Source of the DNA: Acidipropionibacterium timonense | GTDB lineage: Bacteria; Actinomycetota; Actinomycetes; Propionibacteriales; Propionibacteriaceae | DNA length: 64,000 nucleotides | Direction: 5' to 3' | Assembly (NCBI RefSeq): GCF_900605005.1 | Contig: NZ_LR027558.1 | Span: 443,140 to 507,139, forward strand | Shown: in pieces, positions 33,764 to 43,618 of the stretch | Layout of the letters: the number at the start of each line of letters is the position of its first letter | Numbering within the stretch: the first letter of the stretch is position 1 | Made by a program: the position numbers and the translations under genes | The notes under the pieces: model-generated | The model's database searches: none | What the model was told of the DNA's origin: nothing | Seen by the model: only the letters and a program-made list of their open reading frames with translations

Positions 33764-35949
33764 CCACCTTGCCCCGTTTCGATTCCATCAACCTCGGGGA
33801 GTCCGCGGTTCCCGCGGACGCCGAGGAACAGTTCGCCAGGCTCGCGAAGGCGGCGGGGGAGCAGGAGCCGTGGCTGACCCCCGAGCAGATCGAGGTCGGA
33901 CACCTCTACTCCGAGGACGTCTACCAGGACATGGACTGGCTGGGCACCTACGCCGGCATCCCGCCCTTCGTCCACGGACCGTACGCCACCATGTACGCCT
34001 TCCGTCCCTGGACGATCCGCCAGTACGCCGGGTTCTCCACGGCCAAGGAGTCCAACGCCTTCTACCGGCGCAATCTCGCCGCCGGCCAGAAGGGCCTGTC
34101 GGTCGCCTTCGACCTGCCCACCCACCGCGGCTACGACTCCGACAACCCGCGCGTGCCCGGTGACGTCGGCATGGCCGGTGTCGCCGTCGACTCGATCCTC
34201 GACATGCGTGAGCTGTTCGCCGGCATCCCGCTGGACCAGATGTCCGTCTCGATGACGATGAACGGCGCCGTGCTGCCGATCCTCGCCCTCTACGTGGTGA
34301 CCGCCGAGGAGCAGGGTGTCAAGCCCGAGCAGCTCGCCGGGACGATCCAGAACGACATCCTCAAGGAGTTCATGGTTCGTAACACGTACATCTACCCGCC
34401 GCAGCCGTCCATGCGGATCATCTCCGACATCTTCGCGTTCACCAGCGCGAACATGCCGAAGTGGAACTCCATCTCGATCTCCGGCTACCACATGCAGGAG
34501 GCCGGCGCCACCGCCGACATCGAGATGGCGTACACCCTGGCCGACGGCGTCGACTACATCCGTGCCGGCGAGTCGGTGGGCCTCAAGGTCGACCAGTTCG
34601 CCCCGCGTCTGTCGTTCTTCTGGGCCATCGGGACGAACTTCTTCATGGAGGTCGCCAAGATGCGCGCGGCCCGCATGCTCTGGGCCAAGCTCGTCAAGCA
34701 GTTCGGGCCGAGCAACCCCAAGTCGATGAGCCTGCGTACCCACTCGCAGACCTCGGGTTGGTCGCTCACCGCCCAGGACGTCTACAACAACGTCGTCCGT
34801 ACCTGCGTCGAGGCCATGGCTGCCACCCAGGGCCACACCCAGTCGCTGCACACGAACTCCCTCGACGAGGCCATCGCCCTGCCGACGGACTTCTCGGCCC
34901 GCATCGCCCGCAACACCCAGCTGTTCATCCAGCAGGAATCGGGCACCTGCCGGGTCATCGACCCGTGGAGCGGCTCGGCCTACGTCGAGAAGCTCACCCT
35001 GGAACTGGCCCGCAAGGCATGGGGCCACATCCAGGAGGTCGAGGCCGCCGGCGGCATGGCCAAGGCCATCGAGAAGGGCATCCCGAAGATGCGCATCGAG
35101 GAGGCCGCGGCCCGCACCCAGGCCCGGATCGACTCGGGCCGTCAGCCCCTCATCGGCGTCAACAAGTACCAGCTCGACCAGGAGGATCCGCTCGAGGTCC
35201 GCAAGGTCGACAACTCCCAGGTGCTCGCCGAGCAGAAGGCCAAGCTCGTCAAGCTCCGTGCCGAGCGCGACGAGCAGGCCTGCCAGGCCGCTCTGGAGAA
35301 GCTGGCCTGGGCGGCTGCCAACCCGGATCCGACCGACCCGGACCGCAACCTGCTCAAGCTGTGCATCGACGCCGGACGCGCCCAGGCCTCCGTCGGCGAG
35401 ATGAGCGACGCCATGGAGCGGACCTTCGGACGCTACACCGCCCAGATCCGTACCATCTCTGGTGTGTACAGCAAGGAATCCGGCAGCTCCGAGTCCGCGA
35501 CGAAGGTCCACGAGCTCGTCAAGGAGTTCGAGAAGAAGGAGGGGCGTCGTCCCCGCATCTTCATCGCCAAGATGGGCCAGGACGGTCACGACCGCGGCCA
35601 GAAGGTCGTCGCGACCGCCTATGCCGACCTCGGCATGGACGTCGACGTCGGCCCGCTGTTCCAGACCCCGGAGGAGGCAGCTCGACAGGCTGTCGAGGGC
35701 GACGTCCACGTCGTCGGTGTCTCCTCCCTGGCCGCCGGCCACCTCACCCTGGTGCCGGCCCTGCGCAAGGAACTGGACAAGCTGGGACGCCCCGACATCA
35801 TGATCGTCGTCGGTGGCGTCATCCCGACCCAGGACTTCGACGAACTGCGCGCTGACGGCGCCGCGGCGATCTACCCGCCCGGCACGGTCATCCCCGATGC
35901 AGCCGTCGATCTCATGGAGCAGCTGCTCAAGCACGTCGACGAGGACTGA
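33760..35949 (+). CDS. mutB: Methylmalonyl-CoA mutase large (alpha) subunit
   Basis: The 729-residue catalytic subunit binds adenosylcobalamin and substrate. The barrel shows [37 protein letters not shown] and NGAVLPILA. The C-terminal cobalamin domain has [10 protein letters not shown] with D608, H610 and G613; H610 is the lower axial ligand. [11 protein letters not shown] and [10 protein letters not shown] complete the B12 motif. The start is GTG 33760, overlapping mutA by four bases, so the subunits are translationally coupled. A strong terminator follows. Confidence 0.97.
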   Translation: MTTLPRFDSINLGESAVPADAEEQFARLAKAAGEQEPWLTPEQIEVGHLYSEDVYQDMDWLGTYAGIPPFVHGPYATMYAFRPWTIRQYAGFSTAKESNAFYRRNLAAGQKGLSVAFDLPTHRGYDSDNPRVPGDVGMAGVAVDSILDMRELFAGIPLDQMSVSMTMNGAVLPILALYVVTAEEQGVKPEQLAGTIQNDILKEFMVRNTYIYPPQPSMRIISDIFAFTSANMPKWNSISISGYHMQEAGATADIEMAYTLADGVDYIRAGESVGLKVDQFAPRLSFFWAIGTNFFMEVAKMRAARMLWAKLVKQFGPSNPKSMSLRTHSQTSGWSLTAQDVYNNVVRTCVEAMAATQGHTQSLHTNSLDEAIALPTDFSARIARNTQLFIQQESGTCRVIDPWSGSAYVEKLTLELARKAWGHIQEVEAAGGMAKAIEKGIPKMRIEEAAARTQARIDSGRQPLIGVNKYQLDQEDPLEVRKVDNSQVLAEQKAKLVKLRAERDEQACQAALEKLAWAAANPDPTDPDRNLLKLCIDAGRAQASVGEMSDAMERTFGRYTAQIRTISGVYSKESGSSESATKVHELVKEFEKKEGRRPRIFIAKMGQDGHDRGQKVVATAYADLGMDVDVGPLFQTPEEAARQAVEGDVHVVGVSSLAAGHLTLVPALRKELDKLGRPDIMIVVGGVIPTQDFDELRADGAAAIYPPGTVIPDAAVDLMEQLLKHVDED

Positions 35950-35961
35950 TCCTCTCCGGCG

Positions 35962-35995
35962 GACGGGCCGGGACGCCATGGCGTCCCGGCCCGTC
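35962..35995 (+). terminator. Terminator after mutB
   Basis: A perfect 16-base stem (GACGGGCCGGGACGCC at 35962-35977 with 35980-35995) begins 12 bases after the mutB stop. It is followed by GCTCCATCCCC without a clear T-run, usual for GC-rich actinobacterial terminators. Confidence 0.8.
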
Positions 35996-36080
35996 GCTCC
36001 ATCCCCGGGCGCCGCGCCCCGGTCGTCCCGCCCCGATGACCCTCACGACCACGTCCATCCGACCACCCGAGGGAGGCACG

Positions 36081-37556
36081 ATGTTGGAGGTCGAGCGGAA
36101 GTACACCCTGCCGGCCGGCGTCACCGCGGCCGAGGCCGCCGAGGAGCTCGATCTGGGCCCCGGGCGTCACGACCTGCTACGGGCGACGTATCTCGACACC
36201 CCCGAACTCGACCTGGCCGGGGCGGGCGCCACCCTGCGACGTCGACTCGGCGGTCCGGACGAGGGCTGGCACCTCAAACTGCCGGTCCACGGGGACGCGC
36301 GCCTCGAGCTGCAGTGTCCCCTCGACGCCGCACCCGGCGAACTCCAGGTGCCGGCGTCCCTTCGTGAGCGGGCCGACGTCGGACCGCGCCCCCTGGTGCC
36401 CGTCGCCGAGCTCCACACCGAGCGCACCCGGACCCCGATCCTGTACGACGGAACCCCGGTCGCCACCCTGTGCGACGACCTCGTCACGGCCCGGTGCGCC
36501 GGTCGGGTCGAGGCATGGCGTGAGGTCGAGGTCGAACTCGTCGGGGAACCCGCCGACGCCGACCGGCTCCTCGACGATCTCGGCGCCTGTCTGGAGTCCC
36601 ACGGGGCGACGCCGGCGCGTCCGGTCCCCAAACTCGTCCGTGCCCTCGGCCCGGTGATGGACCGGGGGACCGTCCTTCCCGGCGACCCGCACAGTGCTGC
36701 CCGGGTCGTCGCGAGCTACCTGGCCGATCAGCTCGGCGTCATCCAGTCGAGGCTGGCACAGGCCGAGGACGGCGACCCGGACGCCGTCCACAAGGTCCGG
36801 GTGGCCACCCGACGACTGCGCTCCACCCTGCGCACCTTCCGCCCGCTCCTCGACGCCGGGCTCACCGAGCCGCTGCGGCCCCGCATCCGTGACCTCTCGG
36901 CGGCCCTGGGCGGGCCCCGGGACGCCCAGGTGCTCGAGGAACGGCTCATCGGGCTCATCGGCGACCTGCCGTCCACGGCGATCCACGGACCGGTCGAGCA
37001 GCGGGTGCGCGCCGAGCTCGACGCCCAACGGACCACGGCGCTGGCGGGCCTGGGGCAGGTGCTCACGGAACCGACCACCCTCGACCTGCTCGACGACCTC
37101 AGCCGGCTCGTCGCCGCCCCTCCGCTGCGTCCCGAGGCCGACCGTCCGGCACGCGAGGTCCTGCCGCGACTGCTGCGCCACTCGGCCCGGCGGACGTTGC
37201 GCGCCTGGGGACGGGCGCAGGACGCCGACGAAGGACGGCTCGAGCTCGTCCACGAGAGCCGCAAGAAGGCCAAGGCCACCCGTTACGGCTGGGAGGCCGC
37301 CGTCGACACCCTGCCGCGCGGCGAGGAGACCGCCCGGGCGTGGGAGGCGATCACCGAGGCCCTGGGAACCGCCCAGGACACCGTCGTCGCCCGGTCCAGG
37401 CTGCAGGACCTGGCCGCTGCGGCCGTCGCCCACGGCGAGCCGACCTTCACCTACGGCGTCCTGTGGCAGCAGGAGATGGACCGTCAGGAGGAGGCCCTGG
37501 CCGATGCCGCGGCCGCACTGGGGGCGGTGCGCTCCCCGCGAGTGGGCCGGCGGTAG
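36081..37556 (+). CDS. CYTH and CHAD domain protein
   Basis: The 491-residue protein joins an N-terminal CYTH domain (triphosphate tunnel fold; EVERKYTLP is the ExExK signature at residues 3-7, then YLDTPELDLAGAGATLRRR) to a C-terminal CHAD domain. The CHAD helices carry conserved His and basic residues (DAVHKVRVATRRLRSTLRTFRPLL; LELVHESRKKAKATRY). CHAD binds polyphosphate and CYTH hydrolyses triphosphates, so a link to polyphosphate is likely. GGGAGG precedes ATG 36081. It sits between the mutB terminator and meaB, 32 bases before meaB. Confidence 0.9.
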   Translation: MLEVERKYTLPAGVTAAEAAEELDLGPGRHDLLRATYLDTPELDLAGAGATLRRRLGGPDEGWHLKLPVHGDARLELQCPLDAAPGELQVPASLRERADVGPRPLVPVAELHTERTRTPILYDGTPVATLCDDLVTARCAGRVEAWREVEVELVGEPADADRLLDDLGACLESHGATPARPVPKLVRALGPVMDRGTVLPGDPHSAARVVASYLADQLGVIQSRLAQAEDGDPDAVHKVRVATRRLRSTLRTFRPLLDAGLTEPLRPRIRDLSAALGGPRDAQVLEERLIGLIGDLPSTAIHGPVEQRVRAELDAQRTTALAGLGQVLTEPTTLDLLDDLSRLVAAPPLRPEADRPAREVLPRLLRHSARRTLRAWGRAQDADEGRLELVHESRKKAKATRYGWEAAVDTLPRGEETARAWEAITEALGTAQDTVVARSRLQDLAAAAVAHGEPTFTYGVLWQQEMDRQEEALADAAAALGAVRSPRVGRR

Positions 37557-37588
37557 GTTGGGGGGACGAGTCCCGATGGAGGAGCGAC

Positions 37589-38614
37589 ATGCCGATTGAC
37601 GTATCCGAGCTCGTCGACCAGGTGCTGGCCGGCAGCAGACCGCACATCGCCCGAGCGCTGACGCTCGTCGAGTCGAGCAAGCCCTCCCACCGGGAGAAGG
37701 CCCACGACATGCTGCGGCGTCTCGCCCCCCACACCGGCAAGGCCATTCGCGTCGGCATCTCCGGTGTTCCCGGGGCAGGCAAGTCGACCTTCATCAACGC
37801 CCTGGGCACCAAGCTCATTCGCGAGCACGACCATCAGGTCGCCGTCCTGGCGGTCGACCCGTCCTCGACCCGTACCGGCGGCTCGATCCTCGGTGACCGC
37901 ACGAGGATGGGGGAGCTGGCGACCCTCGACGAGGCGTTCATCCGGCCCTCGCCCTCCGGCGGACACCTCGGCGGCGTCGCCCGGGCGACCCGGGAGGCCA
38001 TGATCGTCATGGAGGCCGCCGGCTACGACGTCGTCCTCGTCGAGACGGTCGGCGTCGGTCAGTCCGAGGTGGCCGTGTCCGGCATGGTCGACACCTTCCT
38101 CATGCTCGCGGTGGCCGGCACCGGTGACCAGCTCCAGGGCATCAAGAAGGGCATCCTCGAGCTGGCCGACGTCGTCGCGGTCAACAAGGCCGACGGCGAC
38201 AACGCCGGCAACGCGCGGGTCTCGGCCCGTGAACTGTCGATCGCCATGAAGCTCGTCCAGGGAGACCAGAAGCGACGGGTCCCCGTGCTCACCTGCTCGG
38301 CGTACACCGGGGACGGGTTGGACGACGTCTGGCAGGCCGTGCTCGACCACCGGGAGTGGTTGGAGTCCGACGGATCGCTGTCGTCGCGTCGTCTGGACCA
38401 GCAGAGGGAATGGCTCTGGGCCATGGTGCGCGACGAGATCCTCGAGTCCCTGGCGACCGACCCGACCGTCCAGGAGCAGGCCGAGCGGATCGAGGCGGCC
38501 ATGGGCACCGAGGCGACGAGCGCGCTCGAGGGGGCCGAGCAGATCCTGCGCACCTTCGCCCGGGCGGTGCCGTCGATGCCGTGGGCCGACGGTCAGCTCC
38601 GCGCGACGTCCTGA
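37589..38614 (+). CDS. meaB: Methylmalonyl-CoA mutase-associated GTPase MeaB
   Basis: The 341-residue G3E GTPase loads and protects the cobalamin cofactor of methylmalonyl-CoA mutase. It shows Walker A GVPGAGKS at 59-66, VAVLAVDPSSTRTGGSILGDRTRM (Switch region), ETVGVGQSE (Walker B/Switch II) and VNKADGDN (base specificity). The length and C-terminal helical dimerisation arm are standard. ATGGAGGAG precedes ATG 37589. It is probably transcribed with the CHAD gene rather than by readthrough from mutB. Confidence 0.95.
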   Translation: MPIDVSELVDQVLAGSRPHIARALTLVESSKPSHREKAHDMLRRLAPHTGKAIRVGISGVPGAGKSTFINALGTKLIREHDHQVAVLAVDPSSTRTGGSILGDRTRMGELATLDEAFIRPSPSGGHLGGVARATREAMIVMEAAGYDVVLVETVGVGQSEVAVSGMVDTFLMLAVAGTGDQLQGIKKGILELADVVAVNKADGDNAGNARVSARELSIAMKLVQGDQKRRVPVLTCSAYTGDGLDDVWQAVLDHREWLESDGSLSSRRLDQQREWLWAMVRDEILESLATDPTVQEQAERIEAAMGTEATSALEGAEQILRTFARAVPSMPWADGQLRATS

Positions 38615-38621
38615 CGCCGCC

Positions 38622-38849
38622 TCACCACGGGACGTCGACGGGGGACAGGTCGACCTCGACCGTCGTCGGACCGTCGACGGTGGTGAGGGTGACCTCGTCG
38701 CCGGGATGGAGTTGACGTCCGCGACGGGTCTCCACCTCGCCGTTGACCGCGACAGCACCGGCGGCGATGAGTTCGCGCGCCTGACCGCCGGTCTCGACGA
38801 GGTTGGCGAACTTGAGGAACTGGCCGAGGCGGATCATGTCGTCCTTCAC
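38622..38849 (-). CDS. Small S4-domain RNA-binding protein
   Basis: The 75-residue protein is a single S4 fold: IRLGQFLKFANLVETGGQARELIAAGAVAVNGEVETRRGRQL, followed by a short beta end with DEVTL. It is similar to YbcJ/RlbA-like free-standing S4 proteins thought to bind RNA, often linked to ribosome assembly or quality control. It is convergent with meaB (7-base gap). Confidence 0.88.
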   Translation of the reverse strand: MKDDMIRLGQFLKFANLVETGGQARELIAAGAVAVNGEVETRRGRQLHPGDEVTLTTVDGPTTVEVDLSPVDVPW

Positions 38850-38887
38850 ACGGTCATTGTCCCATCGGGTGCCGTGGGGCGGGCGGC

Positions 38888-39685
38888 TCAGAGCACCGAG
38901 TCGAGGAAGTCCTTGAGCCGCGGCGACCTCGGGTGGTCGATGACCTCCTCGGGCCGCCCGGACTCGACGACGACGCCACCGTCCATGAAGGCGACCCGGT
39001 CGGCCGCCTCCCTGGCGAACCCCAGCTCGTGGGTGACGACGATCATCGTCATCCCGGCTGCCGCGAGGTCCTTGAGCACTGCGAGCACCTCCCCGACGAG
39101 CTCGGGATCGAGGGCCGAGGTGGGTTCATCGAAGAGCATGAGCTCGGGATCCATGGCCATGGCGCGGGCGATGGCGACGCGCTGCTGCTGGCCGCCGGAC
39201 AGTTCGGCGGGGTAGTGGTCGGCCCGATCGGCCATGCCCACGCGTTCGAGCAGCTCCATGCCGCGGGCCCTGGCCCGGGCCGAGGACACCCCGGCGACGT
39301 GGATCGGCGCTTCCATGACGTTCTGAATGGCGGTCATGTGCGGGAAGAGGTTGAACCTCTGGAACACCATGCCGACCTTGGCACGCTGGGCGGCGATCCG
39401 CTTGTCCGACAGCCGTCGCAGCCGCCCGTCGGAGGTCGGCCTCTCCTCGAACCCGACGAGCTCCCCGCCGACCCGGATCGACCCGGCCTCGAAGGTCTCG
39501 AGCTGGTTGACGCAGCGCAGCAGGGTCGACTTGCCCGAGCCGGAGGGCCCGAGAAGGACGCACACCTGGCCGGGCTCGACGTCCAGGTCGATGCCCTTGA
39601 GGATGTGCAGCGGGCCGAACTCCTTGTGGAGGCCGCGGATCTCGACCATGGGTCGGGTCGCGGTCACGGTGACGTCCTGGCTCAC
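38888..39685 (-). CDS. Polar amino acid ABC transporter, ATP-binding protein
   Basis: The 265-residue ATPase has Walker [13 protein letters not shown]-loop [13 protein letters not shown] (the NLFPHMT form is typical of GlnQ-type amino acid transporters), the signature LSGGQQQR and Walker [15 protein letters not shown]. The start is GTG 39685, overlapping the permease stop by four bases. It is the last gene of a three-gene minus-strand operon (binding protein, permease, ATPase). Confidence 0.93.
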   Translation of the reverse strand: MSQDVTVTATRPMVEIRGLHKEFGPLHILKGIDLDVEPGQVCVLLGPSGSGKSTLLRCVNQLETFEAGSIRVGGELVGFEERPTSDGRLRRLSDKRIAAQRAKVGMVFQRFNLFPHMTAIQNVMEAPIHVAGVSSARARARGMELLERVGMADRADHYPAELSGGQQQRVAIARAMAMDPELMLFDEPTSALDPELVGEVLAVLKDLAAAGMTMIVVTHELGFAREAADRVAFMDGGVVVESGRPEEVIDHPRSPRLKDFLDSVL

Positions 39686-40632
39686 AGTTCCACCTCCGGG
39701 AGGGGCTCGTGCGGGGTCGTGCCGGCCGCGTTGACGGCTGCCTGGCGGCGCAGTCGCCGCGACGAGCCGCCGCTGGAGAAGCCGCGGCCGTAGTAGGCCT
39801 CGAGATAGTGCTGAGCCACCATGAGCACGCTCGTCATGACGAGGTACCAGATGGCCGCCACCATGAGCAGCGGGATGGGGGCGTAGATGCGGTTGGCGAT
39901 GGCGTTCGTCGCGAACTGCAGGTCGAGGGTGAAGGGCACCGCCAGGACGAGTGAGGTCGTCTTGAGCATGCCGATCGTCTCGTTGCCCAGGGGCGGGATG
40001 ATGACCCTCATGGCCTGCGGGATGATGATCCGCCGCAGGATGAGTCCGGGCTTCATGCCGAGGGCCTTGGCGGCCTCGGTCTGGCCGGCGTCGACCGACT
40101 CCAGACCGGCCCTGATGATCTCGGCCAGGTAGGCACCCTCGTTGAGCCCCAACCCGACGACGGCGGCGACGAGGGCCGTCACCACCTGGGCGGTGCTGAA
40201 CCTCACGAACTCAGGGCCGAAGGGGATGCCGACCGACAAGGTGGGGTAGAGCACCGCCAGCAGACCCCAGAAGACGAGCTGGGTGTACACCGGCACGCCA
40301 CGGAAGACGAAGATGTAGGCCCACGAGACGCTGCGCAGCACCGGGTTGCTCGCCCGGCGCATGATCGCCATCGTCAGGGCGATGATCGTGCCGAGGACCA
40401 TCGCCGCGACGGTGAGCAGCAGGGTGTAGCCGATGCCCTGGATGACCTTGACGTCCCGGAAGTACAGCCAGACGATGTCCCACTGGAAGTTGCGGTTGGT
40501 CACCAGGGCGTGCAGGAGCATCGCCGTGACGACCGCGACGATCGCCGCCGCGATCCACGTCCCGGGATGGGCGACCTCCTTGACCCGGATGCGACCGGGG
40601 ATGTCCGCGTGGTGCTGGGCCATGTGTCTCAC
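39682..40632 (-). CDS. Polar amino acid ABC transporter, permease
   Basis: The 316-residue membrane protein has about 6-7 helices, more than the usual five, because of an N-terminal extension of some 60 residues. The HisM/GlnP family motif is visible as [30 protein letters not shown] and the following [24 protein letters not shown] (EAA loop). The start may be GTG 40632 or ATG 40623. The C-terminal tail after [14 protein letters not shown] is basic and cytoplasmic. Confidence 0.9.
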   Translation of the reverse strand: MRHMAQHHADIPGRIRVKEVAHPGTWIAAAIVAVVTAMLLHALVTNRNFQWDIVWLYFRDVKVIQGIGYTLLLTVAAMVLGTIIALTMAIMRRASNPVLRSVSWAYIFVFRGVPVYTQLVFWGLLAVLYPTLSVGIPFGPEFVRFSTAQVVTALVAAVVGLGLNEGAYLAEIIRAGLESVDAGQTEAAKALGMKPGLILRRIIIPQAMRVIIPPLGNETIGMLKTTSLVLAVPFTLDLQFATNAIANRIYAPIPLLMVAAIWYLVMTSVLMVAQHYLEAYYGRGFSSGGSSRRLRRQAAVNAAGTTPHEPLPEVEL

Positions 40633-40668
40633 GCTCTCTCGTACCGGACCTCGTCGAGGATCGGTGGA

Positions 40669-41601
40669 TCAGGCCTTGGGGTTGATCTCGGAGGTCTGGA
40701 TCATGCCGTCCTCATTGCCCCAGGTGGCCAGAAGCTTCTTCATGGTGCCGTCGTCGATGAGCTTCTGAGTGGCGGCCTGGATGGCCTTCGACAGCCCCTG
40801 GTCGTTCTTGGCGGTGACGACGCCGAAGAGGGCGGCGTCCGTCATGCCGCCGAGGTTCTCCAGGGCGCTGTTGCGCTTGACGGCGTAGGCGGTGATCATC
40901 GAGTCGGCGTAGAGGACGTCGGCCTTGCCGCCGGCGACGTTCGTCGTCGCATCGGCCTGGGAGGCGTACGACAGGATGGTGATGGCCTTCTTGCCCGCGG
41001 CCGTGCACTTCTTCGACTTGTCCTGGGCGGCGGTCTCCTGGGCGGTGCCGGTCTGGACGGCCACCGAGTGACCGCACAGGTCGGTCGGGTCGATCTTCTT
41101 GGGGTTGCCCTTGGGGACGGCCATGCCGAACCCGGCCTTGAAGTAGGAGACGAGGTTGACCTGCTTCTCGCGCTCGGCGGTGATGGTGAAGGACGACACG
41201 GAGATGTCGTACTTCGTGCCCACCGCCGGGATGAGGCTGGGGAAGGCGCCGTTCGTCGTCGTCGAGGTGAGCCCCATGACCTTGGCGATGGCCTTGACGT
41301 AGTCGACGTCGTAGCCGACGATCGTCGACCCGTCGGCGTCGATGAACTCGGCAGGGGCGTAGTTGGCAGCCGCCCCGTTGGCCAGGGTGCCCTTCTTGGC
41401 GATGTCGGCCGGCACGAGCTTGGCGATGGCGTCGTCCTTGGTGATCGAGGCGATGAGGGCGTCATTGGTCTGGGCGGTGGCCGCCGAGCCGGAACCGCTG
41501 CTGGTAGTCGCGGGGGTGTCCTCCGAGGCGTGGGTGCATCCGGACAGGGCCAGGGCCAGGACCGCGAGGGAGGCGGGGGCGAGACGAGCGAGCTTGTGCA
41601 T
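40669..41601 (-). CDS. Amino acid ABC transporter substrate-binding lipoprotein
   Basis: The 310-residue SBP_bac_3 family protein has the signal peptide and lipobox LALALSGC (Cys at residue 22), then a Ser/Thr/Ala linker and two lobes with ADGSTIVGYDVDYVKAIAKVMG and VAVQTGTAQE. EFIDADGSTIVGYDVD is the amino acid-binding consensus, so the ligand is probably a polar amino acid. The ATG at 41601 fits the signal peptide. A good promoter lies 44 bases upstream. Confidence 0.92.
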   Translation of the reverse strand: MHKLARLAPASLAVLALALSGCTHASEDTPATTSSGSGSAATAQTNDALIASITKDDAIAKLVPADIAKKGTLANGAAANYAPAEFIDADGSTIVGYDVDYVKAIAKVMGLTSTTTNGAFPSLIPAVGTKYDISVSSFTITAEREKQVNLVSYFKAGFGMAVPKGNPKKIDPTDLCGHSVAVQTGTAQETAAQDKSKKCTAAGKKAITILSYASQADATTNVAGGKADVLYADSMITAYAVKRNSALENLGGMTDAALFGVVTAKNDQGLSKAIQAATQKLIDDGTMKKLLATWGNEDGMIQTSEINPKA

Positions 41602-41644
41602 GGTGACTTCCTGAGGTCGGGGCCGCGGGGCCGTGATGCACATA

Positions 41645-41672
41645 ATTATGCACGCCTACGCATATTTGTAAA
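41645..41672 (-). promoter_or_regulatory. Promoter of the amino acid ABC operon
   Basis: Read on the minus strand: TTTACA (41672-41667), a 16-base spacer, and CATAAT (41650-41645), five of six consensus bases in the -10. The -10 lies within CATAATTATG, a perfect 10-base palindrome (41641-41650) that may be an operator. The patch is strikingly AT-rich for this genome. Confidence 0.65.
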
Positions 41673-41683
41673 ATCGGGAGACG

Positions 41684-41717
41684 CCCGTGGCGTCCCACCG
41701 GTGTGGGACGCCACGGG
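41684..41717 (-). terminator. Terminator after the phytase-like esterase gene
   Basis: A perfect 15-base stem (CCCGTGGCGTCCCAC at 41684-41698 with 41703-41717) and a 4-base CGGT loop lie just past the 41740 stop. In minus-strand orientation it precedes the amino acid ABC promoter and separates the two units. A few T residues follow it (CTCCCGATTTTAC). Confidence 0.8.
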
Positions 41718-41739
41718 AACTGGGTGTGGAGGAGGGGCG

Positions 41740-43485
41740 TCAGCCCTGGTGGGAGCGCCATCCCCAGGCCTTGCCCCGGGGGGTGTGGGAGGCCGCGGCG
41801 GCCCCGGCGTTCGGCTTGCCGGTGAGATGGGTCGACGTCGACGAGACGAGGGAGTCGTCGAGGTAGAGGCCCAGGGTCCGGTTGCCGTTCCCGACGACCG
41901 ATCGGTCGAGGACGACGTCGGCCGCCCGGCCGGTCGAGTCGGTGCGGACCGTGGCCAGCAGGACGCGGGCGTCCTTGTACAGCTGGTAGGTGGTGTCGGG
42001 CTCCAGGCCGGTCAGGTGCAGGCTCACCGTGGAGCCGGAGATCGACGCCGTGAGCGTCGGGTCGAGGAAGCCGGCGCCCTTGTACCGGGCCGGCACCTTG
42101 CGCACGTCGACGCCGAGGGCCTCGCCGACGTCGATGCCGTCGGCGTAGGTCTTCTGGACCATCTGGTAGGGGTTGGAGACCCCGGGGACCGATCCCGACA
42201 GGGCGAAGTCGGAGTCGTTGGAGAGGGTGACGCGGGTGCCGCCGCCGCTCACCGCGACCCCCTCGACCTTGTCGTGGCTGAAGGTCGCACCGCTGGGATC
42301 GGCACCCCAGACGAGCTTGGTGACGTCGAGGAAGAGGGAGCCGGTGGCCGGCGTGATGCCCGCGGCCTCGAGGGCCTGCTGGGCGACGACCTCATTGGCC
42401 TTGGCGTCCTTGGTGTGCGAGACGTAGCCCTCGAGGGACTGACCCTTGACGAGCAGGCCGCCCTTGTCGGCGTCGTACTCGCCCTTGAGGTCGAGCAGGT
42501 TGGTCGCCCGGGCCAGGTCGGTCCGGTAGAGACGCTTGAAGGTCGACGAACCGGCGTCGCCGTCGCGCTCGTCGACGAGCAGGGTGTGGTTGCCCAGGGC
42601 CGAGATCTCCGAGACGGTGGTGCCGGCCTCGCTCGAGTGGAGCAGGTAGAGGTACTGGCCGGTGACCTTCATGGTCGCGGTGTCGATCGCCACGATCCGG
42701 ATGAAGGGCACGTTCTTCGACTTGCCCTTGAGGTCCGGGGTCTCGAGGGCGGCCTGCATGCTGCCGTAGAGGGTCTTGCCGTCGGGGCTCAGGGTGAGGC
42801 CCTCCATGCCCTTGTTGGCGGTGCGGAAGCGCAGCTCGCCGGGCAGGGTGCCGCGGTACGGGCTGAGGCGGCCGATCTCGTGGCCGGAGGCGTCGAAGTG
42901 GGTGATGAAGGGGCCGTACTCGTCGGAGACGTAGAAGGTGCCGTCGGGGGCGACGACGAGGCCCTCGGGGTCCATGCCGTCGGCATTGGGGGCGATGACC
43001 TTGCCGTTGACGTCGACGATGGTCTCGCCGGTGCTGGCCTCGGTGTTGACCGCCCCGTTGATCTTGCCGCCGTCGGCCCCGACGAGGCCGATCCGCTGGA
43101 GCGGGACCATCCGGCCGTCGACGAGACGGAACTTCTCGATGGCCGGCTGGAAGGAGGGGACGGGCTCGATCTTGTCCCCGTTGTCGGCGTCGACATTGGG
43201 CCCGCGGTCGGTGAGGCCGTAGAAGATGTCGCCCCGGTCCTTGGGGCTGGTGGCGGGCGCGCGGTAGAAGGAGGAGCCGTAGCCGGAGGCGGTCACCCGG
43301 ACGCCGTTCGGCATGGTCGTCAGCAGTCCGATCTGGTTGTGGTAGAGGGTGATCGCGGCGGCGGCGTCGGCGTCGCCGGACTGTGGTGCTGCCTGGGCGA
43401 GGACGGGGCAGGCCGTCATGACGGCCGCGGTCGCCAGGGCGAGGGCGGTGGTGAGCCATGAGGTGGCGGTGCGCTTCGAGGTCAT
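41740..43485 (-). CDS. Secreted esterase-like phytase-family protein
   Basis: The 581-residue exported protein has a Sec signal peptide ending around ALA-QAA (residues 1-33). The body matches the esterase-like activity of phytase domain (beta-propeller-like): YGLTDRGPNVDADNGD, ADGMDPEGLVVAPDGTFYVSDEYGPFITHFDASG and KGMEGLTLSPDGKTLYG. The C-terminal 110 residues look like a separate beta domain (SISGSTVSLHLTGLEPDTTYQLY) ending with GWRSHQG. Such proteins may release phosphate or act on surface esters; no substrate is proven. No sorting signal was seen. Confidence 0.85.
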   Translation of the reverse strand: MTSKRTATSWLTTALALATAAVMTACPVLAQAAPQSGDADAAAAITLYHNQIGLLTTMPNGVRVTASGYGSSFYRAPATSPKDRGDIFYGLTDRGPNVDADNGDKIEPVPSFQPAIEKFRLVDGRMVPLQRIGLVGADGGKINGAVNTEASTGETIVDVNGKVIAPNADGMDPEGLVVAPDGTFYVSDEYGPFITHFDASGHEIGRLSPYRGTLPGELRFRTANKGMEGLTLSPDGKTLYGSMQAALETPDLKGKSKNVPFIRIVAIDTATMKVTGQYLYLLHSSEAGTTVSEISALGNHTLLVDERDGDAGSSTFKRLYRTDLARATNLLDLKGEYDADKGGLLVKGQSLEGYVSHTKDAKANEVVAQQALEAAGITPATGSLFLDVTKLVWGADPSGATFSHDKVEGVAVSGGGTRVTLSNDSDFALSGSVPGVSNPYQMVQKTYADGIDVGEALGVDVRKVPARYKGAGFLDPTLTASISGSTVSLHLTGLEPDTTYQLYKDARVLLATVRTDSTGRAADVVLDRSVVGNGNRTLGLYLDDSLVSSTSTHLTGKPNAGAAAASHTPRGKAWGWRSHQG

Positions 43486-43618
43486 CGTGGTCCTTCGATT
43501 CTGCGGTGGTCGGACGATCCGACCCGATTCAATCGAGGGCCGATGACGGCTCGGTGAACGGCGGGCGACGAGTCGGCGTCAGCCAGGAACACGCTCGGCG
43601 ATGCCCCGGCAGCGGTGG

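Noticed and set aside
40510-43461. A 983-codon plus-strand open frame over the amino acid ABC and esterase genes
   Set aside because: It is antisense to a signal-peptide lipoprotein, a permease and the phytase-like protein; its translation is Gly/Val/Asp repeats without recognisable domains.
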